DNA of 53,815 bases from an uncultured Peptoniphilus sp. Lineage in GTDB: Bacteria > Bacillota > Clostridia > Tissierellales > Peptoniphilaceae. Numbering within the stretch: the stretch's first letter is position 1; each line of letters starts with the position of its first letter. The position numbers and the translations under genes were made by a program. The stretch is from NCBI RefSeq assembly GCF_943913915.1, contig NZ_CALUAA010000010.1, forward strand, positions 1 through 53,815, read 5' to 3'. Shown one piece after another: positions 20,201 to 27,193 of the stretch. The notes under the pieces are model-generated. The model saw nothing but the letters and a program-made list of their open reading frames with translations, was not told where the DNA came from and made no database searches.

Positions 20201-20568
20201 GCGACGCCGGTATAGGCCACGTCGTAAGTTTCCACCACCCGGTAGTTAATCTTCGCCGCCTTTAAACTATCGTAAAAAGTTTCCCGTGCCGCACGAGAAT
20301 AGGCGACTTGTGCGCGAATATTGGCTTCCTTATTTAAATCTTCGGCGTCCACCGATCGGATACCCGTTCTTCTCTCCCGCTTACGCTCTTTCAGCGCCAC
20401 AAGCAAGGTGATTTTTTCGGATGGATCTTTATCGCCAAAGGAGGCAGCTTTGGCCGCCCCATTGGGGGCGGCTGCAAAGCCCGGACTCATCATCGCTGTA
20501 AAGAGCATTAAGAAACTTAATACGACAGGTATGACAAATCGTCTGAAACTAACTCCTTGTTTACTCAT
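14263..20568 (-). CDS. giant S-layer-anchored subtilisin-like protease with an embedded NEAT domain
   Basis: 2,101 residues. A signal peptide (about 1-34) and I9-type propeptide (about 50-148) precede an S8 catalytic domain with Asp194 (VIDSGVD), His260 (SHGMHVSG), Asn357 and Ser589 (DGTSMAAPHVAG), with a PA-type insert (about 455-530). Fn3-like C5a-peptidase/lactocepin-type beta domains follow (about 665-1320). Four FIVAR-like helical repeats (about 1328-1616) lead to a NEAT domain (about 1625-1765; Ser1644-Met1645), another FIVAR repeat (1775-1842), a Pro-rich stalk and three SLH equivalents (1920-2101). It starts 35 bases after the Shr-like receptor stop and is likely co-transcribed with it. 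A protease that cuts hemoproteins while holding heme is a natural reading; the substrate is inferred. The ribosome binding site (AGAGGA) is weak. Confidence 0.9.
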   Translation of the reverse strand: MSKQGVSFRRFVIPVVLSFLMLFTAMMSPGFAAAPNGAAKAASFGDKDPSEKITLLVALKERKRERRTGIRSVDAEDLNKEANIRAQVAYSRAARETFYDSLKAAKINYRVVETYDVAYTGVALEVQRKDIPTIEKMNDVESVEISQQFKAPKRPMMPRSAYRPMDTSSNGMVEADKAWEKSYAGKGSVIAVIDSGVDPYHEAMKLSDPNSGRIKNQAEVKKMIDDLDIARGEYFSSKIPFGYNYANKSTSIKEFDPMSHGMHVSGIVAGNSKKIQGVAPEAQIVFMRVFGGGMFGNGTSAEIYTKAIDDAIKLGVDSMNISIGSPAGTEDYVFPNTVLALEKAKQAGILVAIAAGNNGFFGYSPGLNAKPKAENPDIGMLADPSVSPNSLSVASIQNMQVAKKGIQIKGDDRVLSFQPTTNGKVTDQWVSLKDCGYGRPNDFKEQGDGNTYALIERGEPGPVSGDPLSFADKINNARDKGYAGVIIYDNEPDMPLIQVEAPGTTIPAAFVNRKDGLYLKDTIARNPQAQIRFNDEYVYSASEDGGQPSEFSSWGLTPNGNLKPDIAAPGGGILSSLNDNQYGVMDGTSMAAPHVAGGVALVKQRVEKDFPNIHGDKKYDLIKKLLMSTAQPYKYKDSGAYASPRQQGSGLMQVDKAITTTAFIEGSHGLTSINLGKNLSGDKVTVPFKIVNLSDEAKTYTYYGVLNTDKVEDGKIVLRPEKISESERKTVTVEPHQSLELTVELTVTGLDKLGQTMPNGFFLEGFVFCEEQNGVNLSAPFVGFHGSFDKLEVAEKPLYDLVAEGKRSYYYDMGKEDDYYGTNIGGEIDKNLIVLGAQAKSTKANPIFDKEKIAFSPNGDGRVDKAIFMATFLRNFGGVEIAINDHQGKQVYYSKNPEDHGVKNFFVDPRTGNMFANNMMTTKPHWQWNGNDLSGKPLPDGKYHMTVKVAAAGKSIGADSQVLEFPITMDRVYPRVTKAYFNDDKSTYTVESIEENGSGILSVVLKKDKDTIEPKVENGKYVFDVKDLNLADYEVEINDQARNDLRYPLASGERTGNERGVRIKALAGNDPVPAEAFNWTVQSPDGKIEDPNNLSPGKHLLVVSVKDGNYKLIGEKTREFEIGEDELVKELEVRFESVDTADVHISLNNPDKVNVSLVVKNKDVEGQEYVPTIVNPGLQTIKLPLGNYTIDVSGIQNGYYAMVDGGEDFTVDSQKLLTKTVKVNKVESKEINVRLNRNGYDGALRLKLTGQDVYRTEQNIEFAPGQKEKKVRLNFIPSNVELQDMEDGYYGLSDRSKTWTANPGASAWSVTLKPLEEKDPNYVDKNKLRALVAKAREALAHKSEYAIETKDDLRYWQYIDIYLPMAEQTIANDKASQDDVDKVYNNLQEGLSKIRKKGESRFDQSALKSAIERAEALKAEDYTDETWKEVQEALAKAKDILQKPDGEKNQDMVDNTTDDLNIALDGLKRKDGDTLVDKKVLEKALKTYKEAQYNAGDYTPESFHRLELAVEAAEELMERPFPSQEEVNGAARELTEAMAKLHSITGKKEREAEREALKQELLAARELKESDYTPASWLQLQERIAFVQRIVDDHSSSLDSLKHGRKTLQEAIDLLEKPSQEGAIKTEIYELPFRALHESKPQDSMAAGVFESPAKVIKTTDKEGGIHYRVVVNCKVLEIAGLQGHLKDILFASTDKEGKVEAMPVIDKVTDAMGDLTSVTIDMGKDLRPEHFVKVKYVIGNGPGFNEDIMRLSYDIANMKKVEESEEKPPKVDDSLEKAKMVLKEAIEKAEAKLTAASYTAESKGKLEAAITSAKAALVGDSITDINRAITSVFDAMDQLVKETPRPNPVPDVPTPRPEPKPVPKPDPWPRQEPRHESPAPSYRPRYQAPAPEVKQPEVKKEEPKKEEPKRTEQKTNNFTVKAPEKAYVKGFPDGNFKPNQGVTRAEVSTILNQFIQGSQAYSLPGDVDGNAWYGKSMARLHGLSILNGFGDGSLRPQETLTRAELATIMARILNLKADNARFNDVAPGAWYNGYVGAIQSAGIVQGYPDGSFGGEKTVTRAELVVIVNRAFKVMERPGKVQFKDVPVNHWAYKEIQKAAN

Positions 20569-20603
20569 CAGGTGAGCATCCTCTCTTTCTTACTTTTCCG
20601 CAT

Positions 20604-23600
20604 CTAGTTCGCGGCTTTTTGAATGTCTTCGTAAGCCCAGTGGTTTTCCGGCAAGTCGCTGAACGCTTTGCGAGATTCTTTCTTGGGAATCTTAAACGCG
20701 CGATTGATCATGGCGATAATTTCCGCGCGCGTTACCACGCGATCGCCGCCAAAGGATCCGTCGTTGTAACCGACGACGATGCCCGCTTCTCGAGCGGCGC
20801 CGGCATAACCTGCATACCATGCGTTTCCGGAAACATCTTTAAATCCGCCGGATTTCGGTTGAAGTCCTTTTAGTTTCACGATCATCGTAACCGCTTGCGC
20901 TCTGGTAACGCCATCGTGGGGACGGTAATTGTTATCGCCGTAGCCCGAAATAATGCCTGCATCCACTAAGATTTTAAAACTGTCGAAATACCAATCGGTC
21001 GTGCGAATATCCTTCATTTGTTTTGCCACATCTTTGTTCACCGTAACGAAACGAGCGAGCATAGTGGCAATTTCAGAGCGCACCACCTGTTGATTCGGCT
21101 TAAAGCTTCCGTCGGGATAGCCTTTTACGAACGCTTCCTTGGGGACATGAACCGTAAAGTTTTGTTTCGTTTCCGTAGCCTTCGGTTTTTCAGCCGGTTT
21201 ACTTTCTTGGGATTTCGCCGGGGTAGATTGAGTGTTGCCGCTCGGTCTGTAGCTCGTCCAACCGGAAGAAGAACCCCTCGGCGTTTCTTTCTTATCGTCG
21301 GAAGGTTTCGGGGCCGGCTGCGGTTGAGGCGTTGGCTTCGGTTGCGGTTGCGGTTGAGGCGCAGGTTTTTGTACTTCTGCCTTTAAGCCTGCCGCCGCCT
21401 TTTCCACATCGCTCTTGGCTTTGTCCATGGCCGCTTTATCTTTTCCCGCCAAAACCTTTTGGGCCTTGGCAATGGCTTTTTCTACAGCCGATTTCGTTTC
21501 GGCCGTGTACTTCTTGCCGTCGTTTAATTTATTCTTTGCCTCACGAATCGCTGCCCTTAAAGCATCTTTCGCTTCTTTAAGCTTGGTATCTTCTCCGCTA
21601 ACTGCCGGTTTGACTTCGAGGGCTTTAACAGCCTTTTCCAAGGCAGCTTTCGCCGCGTTCATTGCTTCGGCATCGTTGCCTTTTAATGCTTCCTTAGCAG
21701 CTGCCAGTTTTTCTTCTACCGCTTTCTTACTGTCAGCAGTATAGTCTTTGCCGTCTTTAAGCGTAGCTTCTGCCGCCGCGATGACCTTGGTTAGAGCCGC
21801 TTTCGCTTCTTTAAGCTTCGTGTCTTCTTGACTTGGCGTATTTGCAGGGGTCTTGAAGTCTACCGAGTAGCTGAATTCCGTTTCAAAATTATTCTTCGAC
21901 AACATCAGACGACGGGTCAATTTATAATTTGCACCGGGATCTAAGGCGGCTTCAATGACCGGGTTTAAACTGTCTACCGGATCGATTTCCGATTCCACAT
22001 CGTTGTGACCCTTGTTCTTTTCATAACCGTTATAGACGACGGTGGCCTTGTCGCCGTCGATCTTTTCAATGATATTTTGAACCTTCCAATCCCAGCCGTC
22101 TTTATCCAAGACTTGTGCAATGCCTAATTGATCATTAGCGGTACGAATACCGTATTTCTTGTAAATGGTATTTTTTACAAAGACTTTGTATTCGTCGGGA
22201 TTCTTAAAGAATTTCCAATCGTTAATATCTCCAATATTCCAGTAGAACATTTGAAGGAGATCCAAATCTTGGCTTACCTTTACGTTGCCGTCTGCATAGT
22301 TTACCTGTGGGTTGATGGCACTGCGTTGAGGTTGGTAATAGTTGTCGTGGGTGTCTTTAATAGTCACGCCCGCTTTTTTAATGGTGTCCAACTCGGCGTC
22401 CGTTAAGGTGGATTTCAAGTAGTTGCAGGATACGTCGAATTTGTTGAAGCGCACCCTTTGACCACTCGCCTTTTCCGCGATTTTATCGAAGGGAATGTCT
22501 TTCAGGAGATTACCCTTTACGATTAAATTCGGAAACTTCGTGGCGTATTGGTTGGCGTTATCCGCCATGCGGAGCCACAAACTGTCCGGCAAGGATTCAA
22601 TCTCGTTGTTTTCCAAATCGAGGATGACCAGTCGGCTTAATTGATCCATGGCCCCCGGAAGCGCCTTCAGCTTGTTGTTGTTGGCTCGAAGGTCTTCCAA
22701 AGATTTATACTTTCCGAAAACTTCCGGCAAGGACGTCAATCGATTACCGTTCACATTGATGACGGCTAATTGTTTATAGCTATCTGCAAATACGCCGTCC
22801 AGGCTGGTGAGCTTGTTGTCGGATGCATAGAATTTTGCCAAACGGCTCGCATTTTTTACGAACCCTTCCGGTAATTTTTCAATGCCGTTGTTGGACAGAT
22901 CGATCTCTTTAATTCTTTTGTTTTTCGCCAGCAGATCTTTGTCCAAGTCTTTTAACTTATTCCCGGACATCCATAAAGTGGAGAGGTTTTCGTTTTTGTC
23001 GAAAACGCCCTTGGGAAGGCTTTCGAGCTTGTTGCCGTAAATATTAATGTGGGTAACGCCAGTCATCTTATCGAAAAGCCCGGCGGGGATTTCGGTAATG
23101 TCGTTGCTGGAAAGCTCGATGCCCGAAACGCCGGGGCCAAGATCCTTCAACATGGAAATGTCCGGTGTCTTACCAATTTTTTCTCCGGAAAGATCCAGGT
23201 GGCCGGTGGCCTTACTTAATTCTTCAGGGGAAAGTTTGCCGTCATTATCTAAGTCTCTCACGCCGGCATCTAAAAGTTTTAAGGTAAGATTATCGTCGTT
23301 TCTCTTCTTTTGGACTTCGGGATCCGTGGGATCGTCGTAGCCTGTAAAGCCTTTTTTAATGGGGGCTTTAAAGTGTAGGTCGGCCTTCGTATACTTATCG
23401 AACTGACCGATGTTATCGGCGCTTCCTCCCATAATTTTTACAAGAACGGCGAGTTTTTGAATTTGATCTAAATCCTTCACTTCGCAAGTATAAATGGCTT
23501 GGCCTTGTTTTAAACCGTCTGTGGTTTTGACGCCGGACTTAAATTGACCGTCGATCTTCATGCCTAAGTCCAATATTTGATCCGCCATTTTGCCTACTCG

Positions 23601-26600
23601 CAAGGACAACATCATTTTGCCGTTCTCTACAACAAGCTTGGCGCGATTTCCGATAATACCGCTTACCATAGGAAGGTCGGTGGTTTCTCCCTCTTTCGAT
23701 GCAATAAATTGAATGGTGTATTCACCGTTGGGAAGCTTGTCCGTTAAATCGAAGTTGTCGGTCTTAGCAGGTGCTTCACCGGCTTTTCTGTTTTCCCATT
23801 CGCTTCCATCGGAGAAGACCACTTTAATGTGGGGATTTTCGCCCGCTTTTTCCATGGCTTCTTGTAAGCCGTCGCTAACGACGTCAAAGGCATTGGCGCT
23901 GCCGTAGGAGCAGTAGCCTTCCACATTCTTAATGGGCTCGCCGCCGTTGACGATAAACGTGGCTTCCTTTATGGCCTTGGCTAAAGCTTTTTGAGCATCA
24001 AATTCATTTTGCTTCGGATAGTTTTTAAAGAAAATCTTTAAAGATTTCGATCCGTAACTGGAAGTTTCGTATTTCACCGATTCAATGGCGAAGCGTTCAT
24101 TCAGTTTTCGCGTATCCCCCGGTTCTTCTTTCACGCCGGAGGTTACGAAGTAATAGCTGAATTTATCCGCTTCAAAGACGATCTTATCGCCTTGGATCTT
24201 CACGTCTTTTACAAGTTCGGGTGCCGCTGCGCCCTCTTTGTCGTAATGGTAAACCTTCACGCTGTCTTTATCGTGTGCTCCAAGGGGAAGGGTTACTTCT
24301 ACCTTGCGATTCGGTTGTTGTTTCCCATTATTGAGCAGGAAGCTGATGTCAAAAGCCGTGACAGTCTTGGCTTTTTCGGCAACAGATTTTACCGCTGCAT
24401 TGTCTTTTACAAATTGACCGCCTGCCACATTGACGACTTTGAGTTCCGTTCCTTCTTTGAACGCTCCCTTAGGGTATTCAACCGATACCTTCGCAGCGTC
24501 GTCGGTTTTTTTGATCATCTTGTCGCTCGTTATGGCGTAGGTGGTAAAGGTGTTGGTGGAATGGGTAATAAAGTCGCCTTCCACTTTCGGCTCTACCTTG
24601 TCTGCTCCCGTTTGCAATTGATCGTCGTCGTCTTCGTAAGCATAGGCTTGGAACAACGCGACGCTTCCCTTATTGTGGTCGCCTAGGGGGAAGAAAAGTT
24701 TCACATTCTTAATCGTACCTTGATTTACTCCGTTCTTTACGAAGGAAACCTTGTAAGCGGTAAAGTTACCTGCTTTCTCAATTTCTTTGGCCGCGTTTTG
24801 GTAGGTTTCAAAGAATTTTGCCTTATCGACTTTTTCTACTTTAAGTTCCGTTCCCTCTTCAAAGACATCGGACATGTATTCCGCTTTAACACCTGTGGCA
24901 GCGTCCACTTTGGTGACGAGCTTGGGCGTTTCCGGTTGCGGTTTCGGCGCATTGGGATCTTCCACCGGCGTAATGGTCACGGTTTTGGTCGCCGTCGTGT
25001 CATCATTGAAGGTGATGTCCACTTTGATTTCGCTCTTGCCGTAAAGGGCTTTGGCAATGGCTTCGTCGTTGGAAATGTAGTGATCGGTGACCATGCTGTA
25101 ACCGAAGGTGGATTTGTCGTATGCTTTTCCGTTGATTTTAATGGTCTTAATTTCGCCATCAATTTCTTTTGCCTTTTGAGCCGAACCGAAATCCAGTTCC
25201 AATTGAGGCGAGGTTCCATTGATTTTAAAGATAATGTTTTGAATGGGGTAATCGTCTTTCTTTCCGGTTTCAGGTGCCGGCGTTTCGTGGCTGCTTTCGT
25301 TGGGTTTGTTATCCCAGATGGAACCGTCGGAGAAGGTAACTACAATATGGGGATCTTCCCCTGCTGCCTTTAACGCCTCTGCCAATACCGGTCCACCATA
25401 AGGTGCGAAGGTATGGGGCTCAAAACATTCCGTCAAGCCGCGGGAAATACCACCTTGAACATTGGTAATTTTTTCGCCGCCATTGATTTGGAAAGTGGCG
25501 TCCTTCATGGCATCTTCCAGCGCCTTGCTTTCTGTTAAATCCGATCTTGGCGGAAGGTTTTTAAAGAATATTTTAGGAGAATCATAATCGAATTCGCCGT
25601 TCCATTTTTTTATGAAACCAATGCGTTCGATTTGGAAACGCTTAGCCAATGTGTTTTCATTGCCCGTTTCCGGTTTTTGTTTTTTATCTTGCTCCGCAAT
25701 GTATTTTTTCACATCGAATTTAATGTCTTTCGGCGGTACATAGCCCGCTTGGGTGTAGGTAATGGTGTTGCCGTCTTTAAAACCGATTTCGATTTTGTGG
25801 GCCTTGTTGTCTAAAAGCTTTAAGCCGGTCATGGCAAATTCAAGCTTTCCGTTAAACAACGTAAGATCTCTCGTGTCTTTCTTTGCATCGACAAAGAAGT
25901 TTGAATAACCCGGTCTTAAATCATTGCCTTGATTGTCGTCGACGAGAATGTAGCGAATATTTTGGAAGTATTTGCCATGCCATTCTTCTTGTGGTGTATC
26001 ACTGGAAAGAATCAGGGCGTTGCCTAATTTTTCAGGCGTTCTCACGCCGTCGATTTCCAAGCCTTCTGCCATGCCGCCGGTATTCACTTGGCTGAGTTTT
26101 TCATTGGGCGCAGGTTCGTTGTTCTCGTCCACATAACCCTCTTCCGTCTTCACGACTTCCGAGCCGTCTTTCATGATGATTTTAAATTCGTGGGCGGTGT
26201 TGTTACCGAAGTTCTCGACAATGGCCGTCGCATCTTTCATTTTGTCCCATGTACGGAAAACGCCGTCTTGCCAAAGAAGATTGGGATAATTGTCGCTTCC
26301 CATGTGGTTTAAAGTCTTGCCGTCGATGACGACCCTTTCCACATTGTTTTTTAATAAGTACGTTAATGCGCCGCCGTTGGCAGAATCATGAGCGTATTTC
26401 AATCGAACGCCGACGTAGGTTCCTATGGGATCTGTACTGGATTTGCCCGTTTCGATGGATGTGATTTCCAGCCCGTCTGCCATTTTCTTTATGTTTTCGT
26501 TTATGATCACGCCTTTATAAAAGGTATAACCTTGCGCCGCAATCTCGATAGTATTTTCCGGCAGTACGAGCACATGATTGTCGATGATGATCTTTCCTTC

Positions 26601-26879
26601 GTCTTCATCTAAATCGAATTTATAATTCGCTTCGCCCGTCGGGGTACCTTCTTTGTAATAAGATTGCTTGTTTATTTTTATGGATGTAATGCTGTGCATC
26701 CAATCGCTTTGCTCGTCGCTAAGCTCGGCACCGCTAAATCCAATTTTTAAATCCCCTTCGGAAGTGTCGAATACAATGCCTTGAGGCACTTCTTTTGCGC
26801 CGTTGGCCTCCACACTCCTTACAGGAAAACTTGTCAGCAACATACAAAAAGCTAACAAGAGCGCTAAATGTCGTTTCAT
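20604..26879 (-). CDS. Shr-like hemoprotein receptor: HID-type modules, NEAT, EF-hand, LRR, SLH
   Basis: 2,091 residues. After a signal peptide (1-25) the N-terminal half is built of duplicated modules: DUF1533/HID-like units (about 31-125 and 545-637), a pair at about 133-250 and 270-383, a pair at about 410-525 and 925-1032, and a beta pair at about 655-785 and 790-916. Then come a NEAT domain (about 1048-1172; Met1071, Met1150), an EF-hand loop (Asp1209-Glu1220, DLDNDGKLSPEE), leucine-rich repeats (about 1222-1495), two FIVAR repeats (1686-1836), a Gln/Pro stalk and SLH motifs (1910-2091). Streptococcal Shr combines HIDs, NEAT and LRR; Bacillus Hal combines NEAT and LRR. This protein should bind hemoglobin at the S-layer. 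ATG with AAGGAGG upstream; iron-type operators lie in its leader. Confidence 0.88.
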   Translation of the reverse strand: MKRHLALLLAFCMLLTSFPVRSVEANGAKEVPQGIVFDTSEGDLKIGFSGAELSDEQSDWMHSITSIKINKQSYYKEGTPTGEANYKFDLDEDEGKIIIDNHVLVLPENTIEIAAQGYTFYKGVIINENIKKMADGLEITSIETGKSSTDPIGTYVGVRLKYAHDSANGGALTYLLKNNVERVVIDGKTLNHMGSDNYPNLLWQDGVFRTWDKMKDATAIVENFGNNTAHEFKIIMKDGSEVVKTEEGYVDENNEPAPNEKLSQVNTGGMAEGLEIDGVRTPEKLGNALILSSDTPQEEWHGKYFQNIRYILVDDNQGNDLRPGYSNFFVDAKKDTRDLTLFNGKLEFAMTGLKLLDNKAHKIEIGFKDGNTITYTQAGYVPPKDIKFDVKKYIAEQDKKQKPETGNENTLAKRFQIERIGFIKKWNGEFDYDSPKIFFKNLPPRSDLTESKALEDAMKDATFQINGGEKITNVQGGISRGLTECFEPHTFAPYGGPVLAEALKAAGEDPHIVVTFSDGSIWDNKPNESSHETPAPETGKKDDYPIQNIIFKINGTSPQLELDFGSAQKAKEIDGEIKTIKINGKAYDKSTFGYSMVTDHYISNDEAIAKALYGKSEIKVDITFNDDTTATKTVTITPVEDPNAPKPQPETPKLVTKVDAATGVKAEYMSDVFEEGTELKVEKVDKAKFFETYQNAAKEIEKAGNFTAYKVSFVKNGVNQGTIKNVKLFFPLGDHNKGSVALFQAYAYEDDDDQLQTGADKVEPKVEGDFITHSTNTFTTYAITSDKMIKKTDDAAKVSVEYPKGAFKEGTELKVVNVAGGQFVKDNAAVKSVAEKAKTVTAFDISFLLNNGKQQPNRKVEVTLPLGAHDKDSVKVYHYDKEGAAAPELVKDVKIQGDKIVFEADKFSYYFVTSGVKEEPGDTRKLNERFAIESVKYETSSYGSKSLKIFFKNYPKQNEFDAQKALAKAIKEATFIVNGGEPIKNVEGYCSYGSANAFDVVSDGLQEAMEKAGENPHIKVVFSDGSEWENRKAGEAPAKTDNFDLTDKLPNGEYTIQFIASKEGETTDLPMVSGIIGNRAKLVVENGKMMLSLRVGKMADQILDLGMKIDGQFKSGVKTTDGLKQGQAIYTCEVKDLDQIQKLAVLVKIMGGSADNIGQFDKYTKADLHFKAPIKKGFTGYDDPTDPEVQKKRNDDNLTLKLLDAGVRDLDNDGKLSPEELSKATGHLDLSGEKIGKTPDISMLKDLGPGVSGIELSSNDITEIPAGLFDKMTGVTHINIYGNKLESLPKGVFDKNENLSTLWMSGNKLKDLDKDLLAKNKRIKEIDLSNNGIEKLPEGFVKNASRLAKFYASDNKLTSLDGVFADSYKQLAVINVNGNRLTSLPEVFGKYKSLEDLRANNNKLKALPGAMDQLSRLVILDLENNEIESLPDSLWLRMADNANQYATKFPNLIVKGNLLKDIPFDKIAEKASGQRVRFNKFDVSCNYLKSTLTDAELDTIKKAGVTIKDTHDNYYQPQRSAINPQVNYADGNVKVSQDLDLLQMFYWNIGDINDWKFFKNPDEYKVFVKNTIYKKYGIRTANDQLGIAQVLDKDGWDWKVQNIIEKIDGDKATVVYNGYEKNKGHNDVESEIDPVDSLNPVIEAALDPGANYKLTRRLMLSKNNFETEFSYSVDFKTPANTPSQEDTKLKEAKAALTKVIAAAEATLKDGKDYTADSKKAVEEKLAAAKEALKGNDAEAMNAAKAALEKAVKALEVKPAVSGEDTKLKEAKDALRAAIREAKNKLNDGKKYTAETKSAVEKAIAKAQKVLAGKDKAAMDKAKSDVEKAAAGLKAEVQKPAPQPQPQPKPTPQPQPAPKPSDDKKETPRGSSSGWTSYRPSGNTQSTPAKSQESKPAEKPKATETKQNFTVHVPKEAFVKGYPDGSFKPNQQVVRSEIATMLARFVTVNKDVAKQMKDIRTTDWYFDSFKILVDAGIISGYGDNNYRPHDGVTRAQAVTMIVKLKGLQPKSGGFKDVSGNAWYAGYAGAAREAGIVVGYNDGSFGGDRVVTRAEIIAMINRAFKIPKKESRKAFSDLPENHWAYEDIQKAAN

Positions 26880-26903
26880 TCATTATCCTCCTTATATATG
26901 AAA

Positions 26904-26916
26904 TTAGGTCACCTAA
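26904..26916. promoter_or_regulatory. DtxR/MntR-type operator-like palindrome
   Basis: Perfect inverted repeat TTAGGT-C-ACCTAA between the promoter region and the ribosome binding site of the Shr-like gene. TTAGGT half-sites are typical of DtxR/IdeR/MntR metalloregulator boxes, so repression by a metal-loaded regulator is expected. The consensus is from memory; binding is inferred. Confidence 0.6.
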
Positions 26917-26917
26917 C

Positions 26918-26932
26918 TGATATTCTTTATCA
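26918..26932. promoter_or_regulatory. Fur-box-like element next to the DtxR-type site
   Basis: On the minus strand TGATAAA-G-AATATCA matches the Fur 7-1-7 consensus TGATAAT-N-ATTATCA at 12 of 14 positions. It is one base away from the TTAGGT palindrome, giving a tandem composite control site ahead of the Shr-like receptor gene. Confidence 0.55.
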
Positions 26933-26936
26933 TCAT

Positions 26937-26963
26937 GCTATACTAGGAGATAGCACTTATCAA
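26937..26963 (-). promoter_or_regulatory. possible promoter of the Shr-like receptor-protease operon
   Basis: Minus-strand TTGATA (26958-26963) and TATAGC (26937-26942) with a 15-base spacer, shorter than ideal. The operator pair lies immediately downstream, as expected for a metal-repressed promoter. Confidence 0.35.
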
Positions 26964-26982
26964 TATTTTAAGACTACTATTT

Positions 26983-27004
26983 TTTGTTAACCCAGGTTAA
27001 CAAA
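26983..27004. promoter_or_regulatory. perfect 22-base palindrome, unknown operator
   Basis: Ten-base arms TTTGTTAACC and GGTTAACAAA flank a CA spacer, upstream of the possible receptor promoter. The intergenic stretch 26880-27193 contains no convincing gene; it holds this palindrome, the two metal-type boxes, the possible promoter and the lipoprotein terminator. The half-sites resemble BirA operators, but the BirA spacer is much longer. Confidence 0.5.
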
Positions 27005-27119
27005 TTGCCGTTGATAGATCTTCTCATATGATTGTGATCCTTGAAATTACAGCATTCTTCTAAAAGTAAACAGAGGGTTATTTTTTTCTGTTTTTTTCTA
27101 CGAAAATCTGAATACTAAA

Positions 27120-27147
27120 AAAGCACCTCGTCGTCATGAGATGCTTT
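27120..27147 (-). terminator. terminator after the lipoprotein gene
   Basis: Stem AAAGCACCTC / GAGATGCTTT with one G-T type mismatch, followed by TTTTTT on the minus strand, about 50 bases past the lipoprotein stop. It resembles the terminator after rplA. Confidence 0.75.
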
Positions 27148-27193
27148 CCATTATGTTTTATATGTGAAATGAAATTTTCCGAAAGGCGAAGTC

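Noticed and set aside
26983..27004. BirA operator
   Set aside because: The half-sites look right, but BirA sites have a spacer of about 14-16 bases; here it is 2, and no biotin genes are nearby.
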